Shown in pieces: positions 24,985 to 36,677 of a stretch of DNA of 64,000 bases (the first letter of the stretch is position 1; every line of letters starts with the position of its first letter). This stretch comes from Numida meleagris (Eukaryota > Chordata > Aves > Galliformes > Numididae). The stretch lies in NCBI RefSeq assembly GCF_002078875.1, contig NC_034413.1, forward strand, positions 61,806,453 through 61,870,452, written 5' to 3'. The notes beneath the pieces were generated by a model. It was not told where the DNA came from and did no database searches. It worked only from the letters and a program-made list of their open reading frames with translations. Both the position numbers and the translations under genes were made by a program.

Positions 24985-25042
24985 ATGGAGAGCAATGTTT
25001 GCCTCTGTGGTCTCTTTCTTGGATTCCTGTGGCCAATGTACG
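24985..25042 (+). other. Candidate first coding exon, signal-peptide-like
   Basis: An ATG in strong initiation context (A at -3, G at +4) opens a 19-codon frame, MESNVCLCGLFLGFLWPMY, that ends one base into a codon at the donor CG|GTATGT. The short acidic/polar start followed by a hydrophobic core (about residues 6-15) resembles a secretory signal peptide, and phase-1 junctions are common after signal-peptide exons. I recognise no known protein. Strong donors and short open ATG frames occur by chance in 64 kb, so confidence is low. If real, this would mark the 5' end of a secreted or membrane protein gene running to the right. Confidence 0.15.
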
Positions 25043-26999
25043 GTATGTTCCACCCATGAAGCAATCATTTAAATCAACCAAGTGAAGTGGGCAGAACAGG
25101 CATGGGGTATACAGCGCTGCTCCCCAAGGGTCTCCCAGCTTTGGGCAGAGAGCTGTGTTCTGCCATTTGACTAAAGACTTTATCAGTGGGGAAAAAAATC
25201 CTGTTCTTGGTTAAACTTGTGTGAATTCATGAACATCACTCAGGCTAAAGGGGATTTAACTGCATGGGGGATATAACTACGGACCTTGGTAAAAAATGGA
25301 AAATTGTATGGAATGTCATATGTTTTGAGCTTGAGAATAGCTGTTCAGTCCTTGCAAGCATTAGATGGACCTTTCTCCTTCGTCAGTCCCCTTTCTCTCC
25401 TTCTATAGATTGATTATGATGATGCTTATAAATAAATAAACACATGAAAATCAAACAGTGTTGTTAAGGTTCCCAGCAGGGAAGGGTGGTAACATTAGCA
25501 CTGCAGAGCTCCTTGCAAGGCTGCTTGCTGGCACGTACCTGACATCTTAAAAACTGAAGTCCAGCACAGAGCCTGTTTGTAGTCTGTCACTTTATTTGTG
25601 CATCAAAATTCACTTGGCTTCCAGAATTCATTTTGGCCAGCATGTTCCAAAACTGCACGTAGCGTGGATGGTCTCTGGTCAAAACAACATTTGGACACTG
25701 GTGGAATTGTAGAGGTGTAAAATAAAAAAAAAATTCTGTCATACAGAAGTGGTTCAAACCAGCATTGTTTTTTTTGTGATAGGATGTTTATGGGTCGTTC
25801 TTTTGCATTTAACCCCACATAGTATCACTAAGGAGATGGAACTTCAGGCAACAACCTTTTGCACTGGCTGTAACACTCAAGGGGCTGAGATAATAAATGT
25901 TGACTAGAGTAAATGGACTGGATAGCAAAGGGCTCCTCTGTGAGAGAGTACAACAGTCATTTGTACTTTATTTTTACTTTGTGGGAAACCTCCAGTTCCT
26001 GAAGAAGCATCATCGTTCCTGGCATGGGTCTTCTCATGTTGCATCATGAGCTGTTTCTATCAGTACAGTGGGGTTTTCAGTATTTCCGCCAGGGAATAAA
26101 TGGTTTGAAAACCTGTAGATCTCTGCATTTGGGCACTCAAAGTAGATTATAACAAATCAGCAGGCTTGGTGTGAATTTCTGTGTGATTTACCTGAAACAA
26201 GATACAGGAGGGGCTTGAGCAGGCACTCGGTATTGAGGAACAGATGAGTCTGTGGGAAACATGGCCAAAGAGCTTTAAGGTGTTTTAGAGGAGAGAAGGA
26301 GGTTTTCAGTAATTGAAGGAATTGGGAGGTTTTAATCATTTAGAAATGTGTGTGGGACTGCCATTACCAGCCACCACTGATGTTGACAGCCCATTCCTGG
26401 AGCTCTTGGGTGAGGCTTTCCCTTGCCTGGAATAGCCATATAATCATACCTAGCATGCTCCGTCAGTACTAATGTCTGGCAGGTCATTTCATAAAGCAGC
26501 TTTTGGCTCTGTGTAAGCATCGCTGAGACAGAAAGCTCCCAATAACTAAACATTATTATTAGCTGATGGCTAGGAGCTTGTATCTTGCTGGTCTTATGTG
26601 TTGCCTGTCCACAGATGGGGCTGAATGTATTTACATTTCAACACAGAGGCAAATTATACTTTGGTAAGCATTTATAGATGGGCTAACAGCTCCCATGCCA
26701 TAAAGAACCACAGAAAAAGGCTGTTTCTTGACATGGCCCACACAGTTGTGTTTGAACCTGAAAATGTTTTGTACAAAGAGGCCTTGTAATGTTTTGTCTA
26801 ATTGTCACAAAATACTAATGATACATCCAAGTTGCTGTTGTCTTCTGAAATACAGCGGGAACAACTAATAAGGAACCAAATCTTCACGGAATCTTGCAGA
26901 ATGACATAATTTGTTTAAATACATAAACTGTGTATGATTTGAAGGTCTATAAAAAGAAATTGGATGTCGCTCTTGTTTGCCTCATGCAGGGAAGGTCCT
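25043..26999. other. Non-coding stretch, no gene recognised
   Basis: Ordinary AT-leaning DNA. Short open frames on minus (25603-25818, 26157-26553) have no recognisable domain. No repeat is recognised. Confidence 0.5.
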
Positions 27000-27560
27000 G
27001 CTCAGTGCTTGTGTGGGGCACAGCAGGGGCTGGTCACCAGTGCCCATGGGATGCCCATGACTGGATACATGGTGCTGTTCCCCCATCTCTTAGAAGGTTA
27101 CGCTGAGGCAGAGCCCATACCAGCTGCCTGCTCCGGAGCTGCCATCACCCATGGGATATCTGAGTGATTTATGTTGCTAAACAGCAGTTTATTGCTGTGA
27201 GAGCCCTGAAGGCTGAAGTCATTTATTTGTGCGTGGAGCTGTCCTGCACACAGCAGTGGAGTGTCTGGCCCCACGAGGGGAAGCCCCATTGCCCCATGCG
27301 CAGGACCCACGGCCCCAGGACAGGCCGATGATTTCATGGCATAGACACATGCCCAGAGGAGCTGGCCGAGGGCCACTAACACTTGTCCAGGCTGTCCTTG
27401 GCTCCTGGCTGGGCCTGAGGATGGTTGCTAGCAGCCCCCTGTGATGGGTGACTTGCTGGCCCCAGGCGATGGCACTGCTTGCCACTGCTGAAGGACCTTG
27501 TGAGGTGGCTGCAGAAAGACAGGAGGTTTCCATGTCAAGCAGTCACCAGTGTGGGCACGC
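27000..27560. other. Locally GC-rich segment, function unknown
   Basis: About 560 bases clearly richer in G and C than the surroundings, with many CCCATG/GGGGC words but few CpGs, so it is not a CpG island. Both strands are open over 70-104 codons (plus 27229-27444; minus 27098-27382 and 27219-27533), which follows from GC content and overlap and does not itself indicate a gene. No domain, splice pair or repeat consensus is recognised. It could be an unrecognised old repeat or an exon-bearing island. Confidence 0.35.
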
Positions 27561-29194
27561 CTGGAAAACACAGGAGGCGACTCCTGAGTGTGGGCAAAAA
27601 GGAAGGTGATTTGGAACGTCAGGAGAAAATGAATGCTACAGTACAGCCTTCAAGCAGCAAAGGCCATTTTCTCCCAGAGTACCCGAGTGTCCCTTGAACC
27701 GGTGACACAGAAGTGACGGTGCTTGGCTCCCAGTGCCCTGTAATGTCCCACTCTGCCTGAAGATTGGCTATAAATATATATTGGCATTTGCAGTGCTGGA
27801 AAACAGTTTCCTAAGGGAGGGATGGGCTGGTAGAACAGTTCATTAATGGTTTGATTTTTTTTCCTTTGTCCAGTCCATATTCTGTTCCTCACTTGAAAGA
27901 AAATTGTTTACAGTTGAGCTGAATTACCAAATAGCCACTGATGTTATTGGGAGTGACGATTTAGCATTTATGTATACCCACCCATTAGGAAGTGATGGAC
28001 AGCGATGCTCCTGGCAATCCACACCCACAGTCATTTAAAGGAGCCAGTCACAATTTCATGCAGTCCTGGCTTCTTGCTGTCTCAGAAAGCAATTAAAAAT
28101 TTAATTAAAATCAGCACTGTCTTTATTGGCTACAACTGTAAATATCCTAAAATGATCAGACATGTGTCTGCAGCCTTTGGAATTGTGAATAGTGAACACT
28201 TGCCAAAGCACTGAAATGAAGGAAAGTGTTGGCATGCATTTTAAACCCATATAAATGCTAAATTAAATCTCTTAGATTGGATAATAATCTCCATATTTTT
28301 AAAAACTATTTTAAGTATATCTGTCTCAAAATAAAGCAGGAGGGAGGCAAAGGGAACGACGTATACTTTAGGCAGAACAGCATTACTCATCAGACTTCTA
28401 ACTTTAATGATCACAAGGCTTTTAAAGACTCTCTGTGCAATACTATAATGTTGACCACATTTTCGGCTGGATATTTAGAACAAATAGAGTCAGTTGCTAC
28501 AAGATGCAGTCAAGCCTCTAAGAAGAAGCTTTTGAGAGGCACCAGGGCTGCACTGTACTGTGGGGAAACTGGTTGTTTGTATGTAGTTCTCTTTTCCTCC
28601 CTGTGACACTGGAGGACTGATTTAAAGCTGTTGATTACAGAATTAGATTGTTTGCTTTTTTAAACTGTTAAAGATTTTTTGTGACTTAATTTTTTTCCCC
28701 TATTTTAATTTATGTCTTTAATTGAAGGCATTTTGGCAGATATTATAGGCAAAAAGCCTTATTCGGGAGAAGCTTTGATTTGAGGAGGAAACTTAACCAG
28801 CATGGCCTGGGTGTGAGTTCAGATGTATAGGTTTAAATTAATATGGATATATATGGGATATCTTCCCCTATTTTACTCATTAAAGATTAAATTACAGGCT
28901 CAGTAGCTATCCTCTCCTTGATTAAATGAAGCTGTAGAGCCAATAAATATCTGTATTTGTGAATTGCCAGAGTATGAACATAATGGAGGAATGAGTTAGA
29001 GGAGATATTAATATTATTTTTTCTCTTTTTTCTTAAGTTTTGTATCCTTCAGCCTGCCAGACCTGCAGCAATGCAGTGTCTTTGTTTTCAAGCAGCATCT
29101 CAGTATTAGGCAGTAGATCTCACCCAGGGTGTTGTACAAGATCTTAAGGTCCATGCCATGGGATTTAAAACTGTGGGATGCTTGAGTGCTTGCG
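27561..29194. other. Non-coding stretch, no gene recognised
   Basis: AT-rich non-coding sequence with no recognisable repeat or exon. A plus-strand open frame of about 109 codons at 28277-28606 shows no domain. Confidence 0.5.
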
Positions 29195-29252
29195 TGTTGT
29201 GTTGTTTTGTTGTTGTTTTTTATTTGCTTGTTTTATGTTGTTTTTTTTTTTA
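29195..29252 (-). repeat. T/G-rich low-complexity tract
   Basis: TTG/TTTTG units followed by a T run. On the minus strand this is an A/C-rich tract like those at 10980, 14696 and 21434. Confidence 0.65.
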
Positions 29253-32200
29253 AATACAAAAAGGAACCCTCAGAGATGTGTGTAATGACTAATATTAAAC
29301 AGTCAGTGTGTGGTAAAAACAACATTAGATCCTGGTAGAGTTACAGCCGCAGAGCTGTTCTTGCTGGTAACAGCCACACGCACAGCCACTCAGCCAGATC
29401 ACGTCTGCCAAGAGCTCAACTATTCTGAAGTCTGTATACACATGGAGACTGTTGCTCTGGCCACAAAACTGTTTTTAAAGAGGCACAGGAATCATGATGT
29501 TTCTCTGTCCCAAGCTGGTGTTGTTCTCCCAGTGCCCACTGCAGGGTGTTGGCTGGCAACAGAAGACAATTTGTATTTTCTTTTTTGTAAGAAGATGCTC
29601 TGCCTGGAACTAGCAGTTGATTCTAGTTTGATTGTGTTGTTTTCTCTGGTAGAAGGTAACTTCCAAATGAAATATGTAACCTGATAGCATGGGGAAGTCC
29701 AGATTTCCAACTCTCACTGAGGCAGTGAGCACTTAGAGTGTAGCCACATTCTTTGTCGCAGAAATGCCTAAACAGGCCTAAAAACTCATCTTTCAAAAAC
29801 AGGAATGTGGAAACGGTTCTTTTGGTCAGTGGCGTGTAAGGGAGAACATGAACAAAAATCCTCAACTTGATATTTAGTAAATGTGGAAGTGTGTGTTTTG
29901 ACACACGTGTGGCAGAGAGAAACTGAAGTTTGAAGGAATTCAAAATCTAAATCTGTATTTTTGTATTTTGGACTCTACACTGTTAAAGTTTCTTCCCAGG
30001 GAAGTGTTGTAAGAGCCTTCAGGCAGTAAGCTTGGTTAAGCATAAACCTGATAAGCATCAATAGTATCTGGGTAGTAGAATAAAACCAACAGTACTAACA
30101 GAATCAGATGTCCAAAAATGGAAAACTTCAAAAATACCATTGTTCTATGCTTACAGTTGTAAATATATCTAAATTGAATTGAGTTCTCATCTTCGTATCA
30201 GTAAAAAAGATATCACTAGAAGCAAGATTGTTTAGTTGTACAAGGTTTCACTTTCCCTTCTTACATATGATAGAGATTATTTAATAAATGTTGTTACTTG
30301 GAAGCCTTATTCAGTGTTGTGAACCTCAGGCTTTCACAAATTGTTGACTGTATTCATTAATGCTTTAAAAATGAGGTTTGCAAACAGTGTACATCTGCTT
30401 GCTATTTGTAGTTGTGTTCTGGATTTTAAACCTCTGGGATCTCTCCTTGTAAAGTTTTACATTGATAACTGCATTTAAAGGAAAGTTTTGGGATGCTTGC
30501 AGTGAAATCAGGAGCAATGCAATCTCTGTTTTATAGTCTGTTAAGTTCAGAATGAAAAGTAACAGAGGACTGAAGTTTTATGTTGTTTTCTCTTATGTGT
30601 AATATATGTACTTCCAGATGAGACACAAATGGGACTTGTTGATAATCATCCATCACAATGCACTGATCATAACTTAATTGTATGCAGTAATATTTCACAG
30701 ATTTTATTGAGATAAAATTTTGGAGTTTGAAAACAAATTAGTCTCTGGCTTATTTGAGCACATTCAAACAGGCATTCTGGGAACTTGCAGAGCTCTGAGT
30801 GCTTTCAATTTCTTGTAAGATCTCCAAGGCCACATTAGAGCAAAATGCATCATTAAAGGACTGCACAACTATCACAATGGTATCTCACCAACCTGTAATT
30901 ACAAATAGTTCCCACCGATTTGCCCCACTGACCTCCAATGAAGACAAATGAGCATTTATTTGGTGCTGGGTTGCAAATTGTCTTGCATGTTGTGTTTTTG
31001 TTGTTGTTGCACATTGAACATTTTATGCTTTGTTTCTCTTTTTTTGAGGGAAGTGTGAATTTTTAATATTTGCCTGAATATTATAAAAATGAGAGAAAAA
31101 ATTAGAACAGAGGAAGGACGTGTGTTGGCAGAAAAATCCACTTGAAGCCACTGGGGAACTGCTACTCTCACTTGAAATGGCTGCTGAGGGGGAGAATAAT
31201 ACAAAAGGCCTGGGTTTTAAAATGTGATTAAGATAAACAAGCAGTGTTCCTTATCCTTTAGCTGGTTACAATCTAATCCAAGCAGCTCAGTGTAAAAGTG
31301 CATTTTTGGCCTTAATTGATATTTTTACTAATGTCAGTGCACAGTTTGGAACGATCACATTTTGCTTTGACAGCGTAAAGTGTTGTGTAAGTTTTCAGCC
31401 GTAGCACTGAACTCTAAACATTGCCTCAGCCAGCCCACCAGAGCCTGAACGTTTGAACTGGGAGCAGTCTTGACAGAAGGGCAGGGATGGGGCCGTTCTT
31501 GCCAAGAGTAGTGTCGTCAGTGGTAGTATTGGGGGGCATCGGCCAGGGCTGGTGGCAAGGAGTTTAGTTATAAGGGTCTGACCCTCTCAGGGGCATACAG
31601 AATAGTTTATGTGAAAGCCAGGTGGAACTGGATGCTGAAATAGTTCAAGGTAAGCCGCCTGTCTGTGTTGCAGTTCCAGTGTTAACAGTGAAGTTTTGTA
31701 AATACCAATGGATGCCAATGGATTCAAACTCCTGATGCCTGTGGCAATGTATCTTCTTGCATATTTGCCTTGAAAGTGTAAAGTCCATCTTATTTAAGTC
31801 TGAGGCTGAAGTTTTTGTTGGAATCTCTAAACATGAGCAGTGTCTGCAGTACCAGTGGGTTATTCCTTCTGGCCCTGGAGCACACTCACATTGAGCCAAA
31901 AAAGATTTTTGCCCACACTGTGCTTTCCTCTTATTCAGAGCCACACTGCCCTTTGCTCAGAGGGGGAGCGTACAAAAAGGATCTCACAGTGAATCCTTAT
32001 TTTTCTTATCCATGGTGCAAATTAAGGCTTTGTCTGCTTCTCTTCTTGCTCCCCAAGGCATGAGGAGGTGGTTGGGGGCTGGGAGACATCCCAGCTTCTT
32101 CTCTGGATTAGATGCTCTGGAAAACTTTGGGTGATAGAGCACTGCCCTCAGGCTGCTATCTCAGTGCAGTTTGGAGGTCCTGTCTGCTCTGGACCTGGCT

Positions 32201-33729
32201 AAAATGATGCTAACATGGATAACAATAAAATATATTCTAGAGAGATTTTGTAAGCTTTCTACAAAGCTTTCCATCCTTTGAGTTCAACTCTCCCATTTCA
32301 ATGCACTTTGGCTTCTGCCCCAAAACCAAATCAGTTTTACCTTATTCAATTCATCTCATTCACCTGTAGTAGGAAAAGGTTTTCCTCTTATGAACTGACT
32401 TTGACATAGTTTCTGACTTGGTGTAATTAGTGTTTCCGGGGGTGCAGAATAACGAGTCTGGTGAGAGCCCAGATTGCAGGCTCCCTGCTCCAGCATTTGG
32501 TGAAGGCCAAGTTCTGAGGCCACTGAAGTAATGTGAAGTTTAGCCATGTAGTACCTCCCGCCTGTATTTCTTCTCCCTTAAATCTGTTTGTAGCATATCT
32601 TGTCCTTTTGTAATAAATTTCTCAGTGCTTCTCTTTGTTTCTAGTAGCGTGAGATCATTGTTTTTGATCGTAATAGTTCCAAAGAAAAAACACTAATTTA
32701 TTTCATGTAGTTTGTTTAAAGAAATAAGCAATGACCTTCTTTTTATTATTACTACTTAGTCCTAAATCCATATATCTCTTTTACAGTCTTTGTTGGTTTA
32801 AAATTATAAATAACATTTTATTTTGCCTGTGGGAAAAGAAAACTTGGGACAAGCTGGCTGTGCAATCCTCAGGCCAAACCTACAGAGTCAAATGAAAGAA
32901 CTGAAAGGAAATGTTCGTAAGCACAAGTGAAACAAATAAAGGTGGAACTTGGGTGAGAGGACACAAAGTGGGTTGCACTTCAAAGCTGCTGCTCATGAGA
33001 GTAAATGGCAAGTAAGATGTGAAAATGCTATGCCTCTGTGTCTGTCTGAATGAAAATGAAGTTCATCTGGAACTTAAGAGCAGGTGTTGATGTGGCAGAG
33101 CACATCTGCACGTGTCCAAAACTGGTTTGCACAGAGGAGAGCACAAGGCTGCTACCAGCTCATCACTTTCCATGCTATTCTGCCTCTTCAAGACAAGAGT
33201 TAGTCATGGTTGGGGAAACTCAGAGTGCTGAGTATTGAGCTAGTTGGGGCTGTAAGAAAAGGATTTGCCTTGATAAATGTGTTTGAATCCAGCAACTGCT
33301 CCTCTGCTTGTCCTCCCTACTCCTCTTTTCAGTGCTGTACAGCGCAGGTTTGCACCAAGTTTCCTCTCAGTTCATTGCTCCCAGAATATAGTGCATCAAT
33401 TCCTTCAAAATATGAAGGGAGGAATCCCTCTGAGCCAGTTCCCCTTAGGTCAGTAAGGTGTGTAGTAAAACAAAGGAAAATTGGTACTACCATGTGGAAA
33501 TACTGTGCACAGTGAGTCTGTGCTGACTTTGCATTGCCAGCCAGCTGGCTCCTCAAGAAGAATTTTAGTCCCCACTGAAACCTGTGAAACACTTCACAAG
33601 TTCACACAGTCTCAGTAGCCAGATCTTGCCAAGGTTGGCTGGGTTCCACGCCACCTTGCACGTGTGTAGTTCAGCGTGCCAGATTCCTGAGCAGTGTGTT
33701 CAAGGCCGGTCTGTTTACTAAACAAACTG
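29253..33729. other. Non-coding stretch with a conserved-looking block
   Basis: No gene is recognised. The plus-strand frame 29310-29684 (124 codons) has no recognisable domain. The 30300-30960 part is AT-rich and free of recognisable repeats. Its phrases (for example AAAATGCATCATTAAAGGAC and CCTGTAATTACAAATAG) have the texture of vertebrate conserved non-coding elements, as does 32540-33000. Both are impressions, discussed among the findings. Confidence 0.4.
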
Positions 33730-33840
33730 TCTAGTTGTATTAATTCACATCCTCTTTGGGTGTCATTGTCACATGATGAATTAGTGCCTCAGTTTCCAGG
33801 ACATATATCTGCTCTGGGATGGGGAGAACAGACAACTATG
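33730..33840 (+). repeat. Weak MIR-like SINE fragment
   Basis: The phrase GTGCCTCAGTTTCC, followed at the right distance by CTGGGATGGGGAGAACA, fits the core and 3' part of MIR-type tRNA-derived SINEs ('...tgcctcagtttcctcatctgtaaaatggggataat...'). The left side (CTTTGGGTGTCATTGTCACATG) is compatible with 'cttgggcaagtcacttaac'. The match is heavily decayed, so a chance match is possible. Confidence 0.35.
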
Positions 33841-34601
33841 TTTAAACTTCAGATCTGAGCTAAAAATTATCTCTTCCCACAATCTTCCTATGTCTGTCAT
33901 GCTATCCTTCTTACAAATGAAGAACTCTTTCTGCTCTCCAGTGATGTCCTTATCAATCCAATGGTCACTGGCAACATGACCACGATATTGACTGCACAAG
34001 ACCTAATCCACTGCACTAAATCCCAGTTTATTTCTCTGCAGTTTCCAAATCATCAGTAATGCTTGGTTTCCTGAAGGTACTCAGAGCACCCTCCCAGCCC
34101 AGAGTTCTTCAGGAGAATCTGAAAGCTCTGGCTAAGATGGATTAAAAAGTGCTAATGTAGTTAAGATACTTTGTTTCTTCAACCCTTGATATTTGCCCTC
34201 TACAGTTTCTTAACTGTAACTGTGCTCTTACTACTGGATTTAATGTCTCAGAGACAGGGACAGATTCTGTAGCCTCCATCTCACCAGAAGTATGCTGAAT
34301 GGCTCTTTGGAATAAGGATTTCACATAACTAACCAAGACATCCTCACCACTAGCAGTAAAGACTCAATTAGAAACGCTTACCTGGAAGTTAGGAAAGGAT
34401 TTCAGTTTGGTTCATTGACATCTTCTCTTTCCAAAGAGAGCCAAGGTCCTTGAGGCCTGAGCTGAAGAAGTCAGCCTTGAAACGAGATCACCATAAATTC
34501 TGTTTTAGAAGTGATTTGTTTTTACCTTCTGCAAAGATAAGAAGAGTTTCAAATACTTAAGTAAGAAACATGCACCTTCTTGGGAACATAATTCAATCTT
34601 A
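33841..34601. other. Non-coding stretch, no gene recognised
   Basis: No exon, repeat or RNA gene is recognised. Confidence 0.5.
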
Positions 34602-34662
34602 ATGGGACTCCCAAGACAAGCTTTTTCAGCTGGTGTCTTCATTCTTTCCATTCTGTTTATAG
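34602..34662 (+). other. Candidate first coding exon, signal-peptide-like
   Basis: An ATG (T at -3, G at +4, so a weaker context than at 24985) opens a 20-codon frame beginning MGLPRQAFSAG and continuing with VFILSILFI. It ends one base into a codon at the strong donor ATAG|GTGAGT. A basic/polar start followed by a nine-residue hydrophobic run looks like a secretory signal. The frame continues past the donor to 34817 without resembling any known family. The protein is not recognised, and chance is a realistic explanation. Confidence 0.15.
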
Positions 34663-36642
34663 GTGAGTGGGAGAGCTACAAAGTTTCATTGGCAGGGCTC
34701 CTTTCCAGTCTTTTATACACATGTATTGCACAGAGGCCTCCCAGGAGTCTGTCAAAAGTAATCTTCAATTCCATCCAAACTAGGCAATATATCCATCAAT
34801 TTTCTTTCCAGAACTAGAAGAAACATGGAAAACTTGAGTTTACTAGACATTTGGGTACAATGGCCTTGATACAGACATATATTTTAGATCTACTCCTTGG
34901 CGTTTTAAACCTTCTGTAAAAGTAATTAAAAAAATAAGACTATCTATAGAGGCATAAGTTAAGCTCAGCTTGCATTTTACAGCTATCCTCCTTTTCACTG
35001 AACAACTTGTAGCACATGGGCTACTCTGAAAGACCAACACTTCCCAAGGGTGCCAATGTGTGGAAAGCCCTTGGTTGGGCTGCAGTGGATGGCTGTGTGA
35101 TTTGAGCTGATGTGACACCAAAGCAGTCTCACTGCTGAAGGGCGGGGTTCCCAACAGGCTCATTGCTCAGAGGAAGGTAGCTCATGCTGGATCTTGAGCA
35201 GTCCCAGCATTAGCTGTTTTGGTGCCCAAGCTTTCTGATTTGCAGCGTGGAAATGTAAACCTGATGAACTATAGCTAGCGTGCAGTTAAATAACTATATA
35301 GATTTGCTTTGGTAAATTATCAATTTCATCACTTCCTGTTTGTTGGGTGTATGATCTCACTCAACTCATCTAAACTATTCATGGCTATGCTGAAGTGTTC
35401 TCCTTCCCATCTGAAGATCATGCTATTGAAATTGTCCCACAATCAAGTTTATTTTCAATTGTTCAGTGCCCAAATATATGTCTAATTGCTTGTAACTGCA
35501 AAGAAGTGAAGACAAGATTTTTTTTAAAGTTAAAACGTGTCTTCATGACAGTTCACATTCATGTTTAGTTATGAGATGTGTTTGTTTGTTTTACTCAAGC
35601 TAACTTGCTCTTCTGAGCAAGTTTTCTTGGTGCATTTCAACTGTAATCTGTGATAAAAATGAAGAGTGTTTTCTTGACACAGGATCAGTATGGTAAATTT
35701 CAATAATGTATGTGTATATGCATGAGAGAGAAAGCAAAAGGAAAATCTGAAGAAAGGACTTAATGATCAGAGCGCTAGGAACTGTGTTGTCTGCAGTACA
35801 GTAACCCTTTAGCTTCAGACATAAGTGGCAACGATGGATAAAGGGTAATTGATTAAGGAAAGAAGAATCTGAAGTTATTCAAGACATACAGCAAGTGGGC
35901 AACATCTTTGTTTGTTTGTGATACGTTTCCCTTAATTGGTTTGCTTAGAGTGAGTTATCTGATAACAACTTTGCTTGTTGTTTGAATGAGATTTAGGGAT
36001 ATTTCATTTGTGTAATCATGGGTAAGATAATGTTAAAGCAACTGTGCTGACAGATGAGAATGCTTAAAGTCATGATCAGGTGCTCCTGGAGGCTCTAAGT
36101 CTGCGATCTATCTGTACAAGTACATTTGTTTTCTTACAACTGATAAGGGAACAAGAGACACTCCACAGAAGCATTGATTAGGTATTATTTTCTCTAGTAA
36201 TGCTCTAAGGTTCATCTGATCTTTTGTAAGAACTTGTGGCTACTATTTAATTTAATACTTTAAGCAATTCAAGTTATCCACAGGTAGTACAGAGCGACTA
36301 ATGAAAAGATGATATAAGTGTTTCCTTCAGCAGCAAGACTTTGTTATTTCACTGATGCCTGAAGGAGAAACGGATGCTAACACTGAGAGAAAACCCTGCT
36401 GGTTTGCTGGATGCGTTGACAGCAATTAGTCAAGGAGCTATCAGTGGGAATTCTTACGTTTCATTTGTCTGTGGCATCTTGAGACTATCCTTTCCCAAAG
36501 TACAATAAACTTCAAGAAGGAAATTTCAGATACGAAATACACTGTTTCTCCAATGTTATGATGAGGAGAATATTTAGGCTTTTAAGAGCATGGGGACTGC
36601 AATACCAAATCAGAACAATAATCTCTTTTAGTTCAAATTTTT

Positions 36643-36644
<2 letters not shown>
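34663..36644. other. Non-coding stretch, no gene recognised
   Basis: AT-rich. It holds a 9-bp inverted repeat with a 4-base loop (AACTTGCTC ... GAGCAAGTT, near 35602-35623) and no recognisable repeat or exon. The 36380-36510 part has a conserved-looking texture only. Confidence 0.45.

Positions 36645-36676
<32 letters not shown>
36645..36676. repeat. Homopolymer (T)32
   Basis: Thirty-two consecutive T, the longest homopolymer in the window, preceded by TTTTTGG. It could be the poly(A) tail of a minus-strand retroposed sequence or an expanded mononucleotide microsatellite. No retroposed body is recognised on its left (the side where a minus-strand insert would start its tail) or its right. 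Confidence 0.95.

Positions 36677-36677
<1 letters not shown>

Noticed and set aside
33649..33661. CTCF-like motif on minus (GTGCAAGGTGGCG)
   Set aside because: Only the right half of the CTCF core matches; the CCA part is missing.
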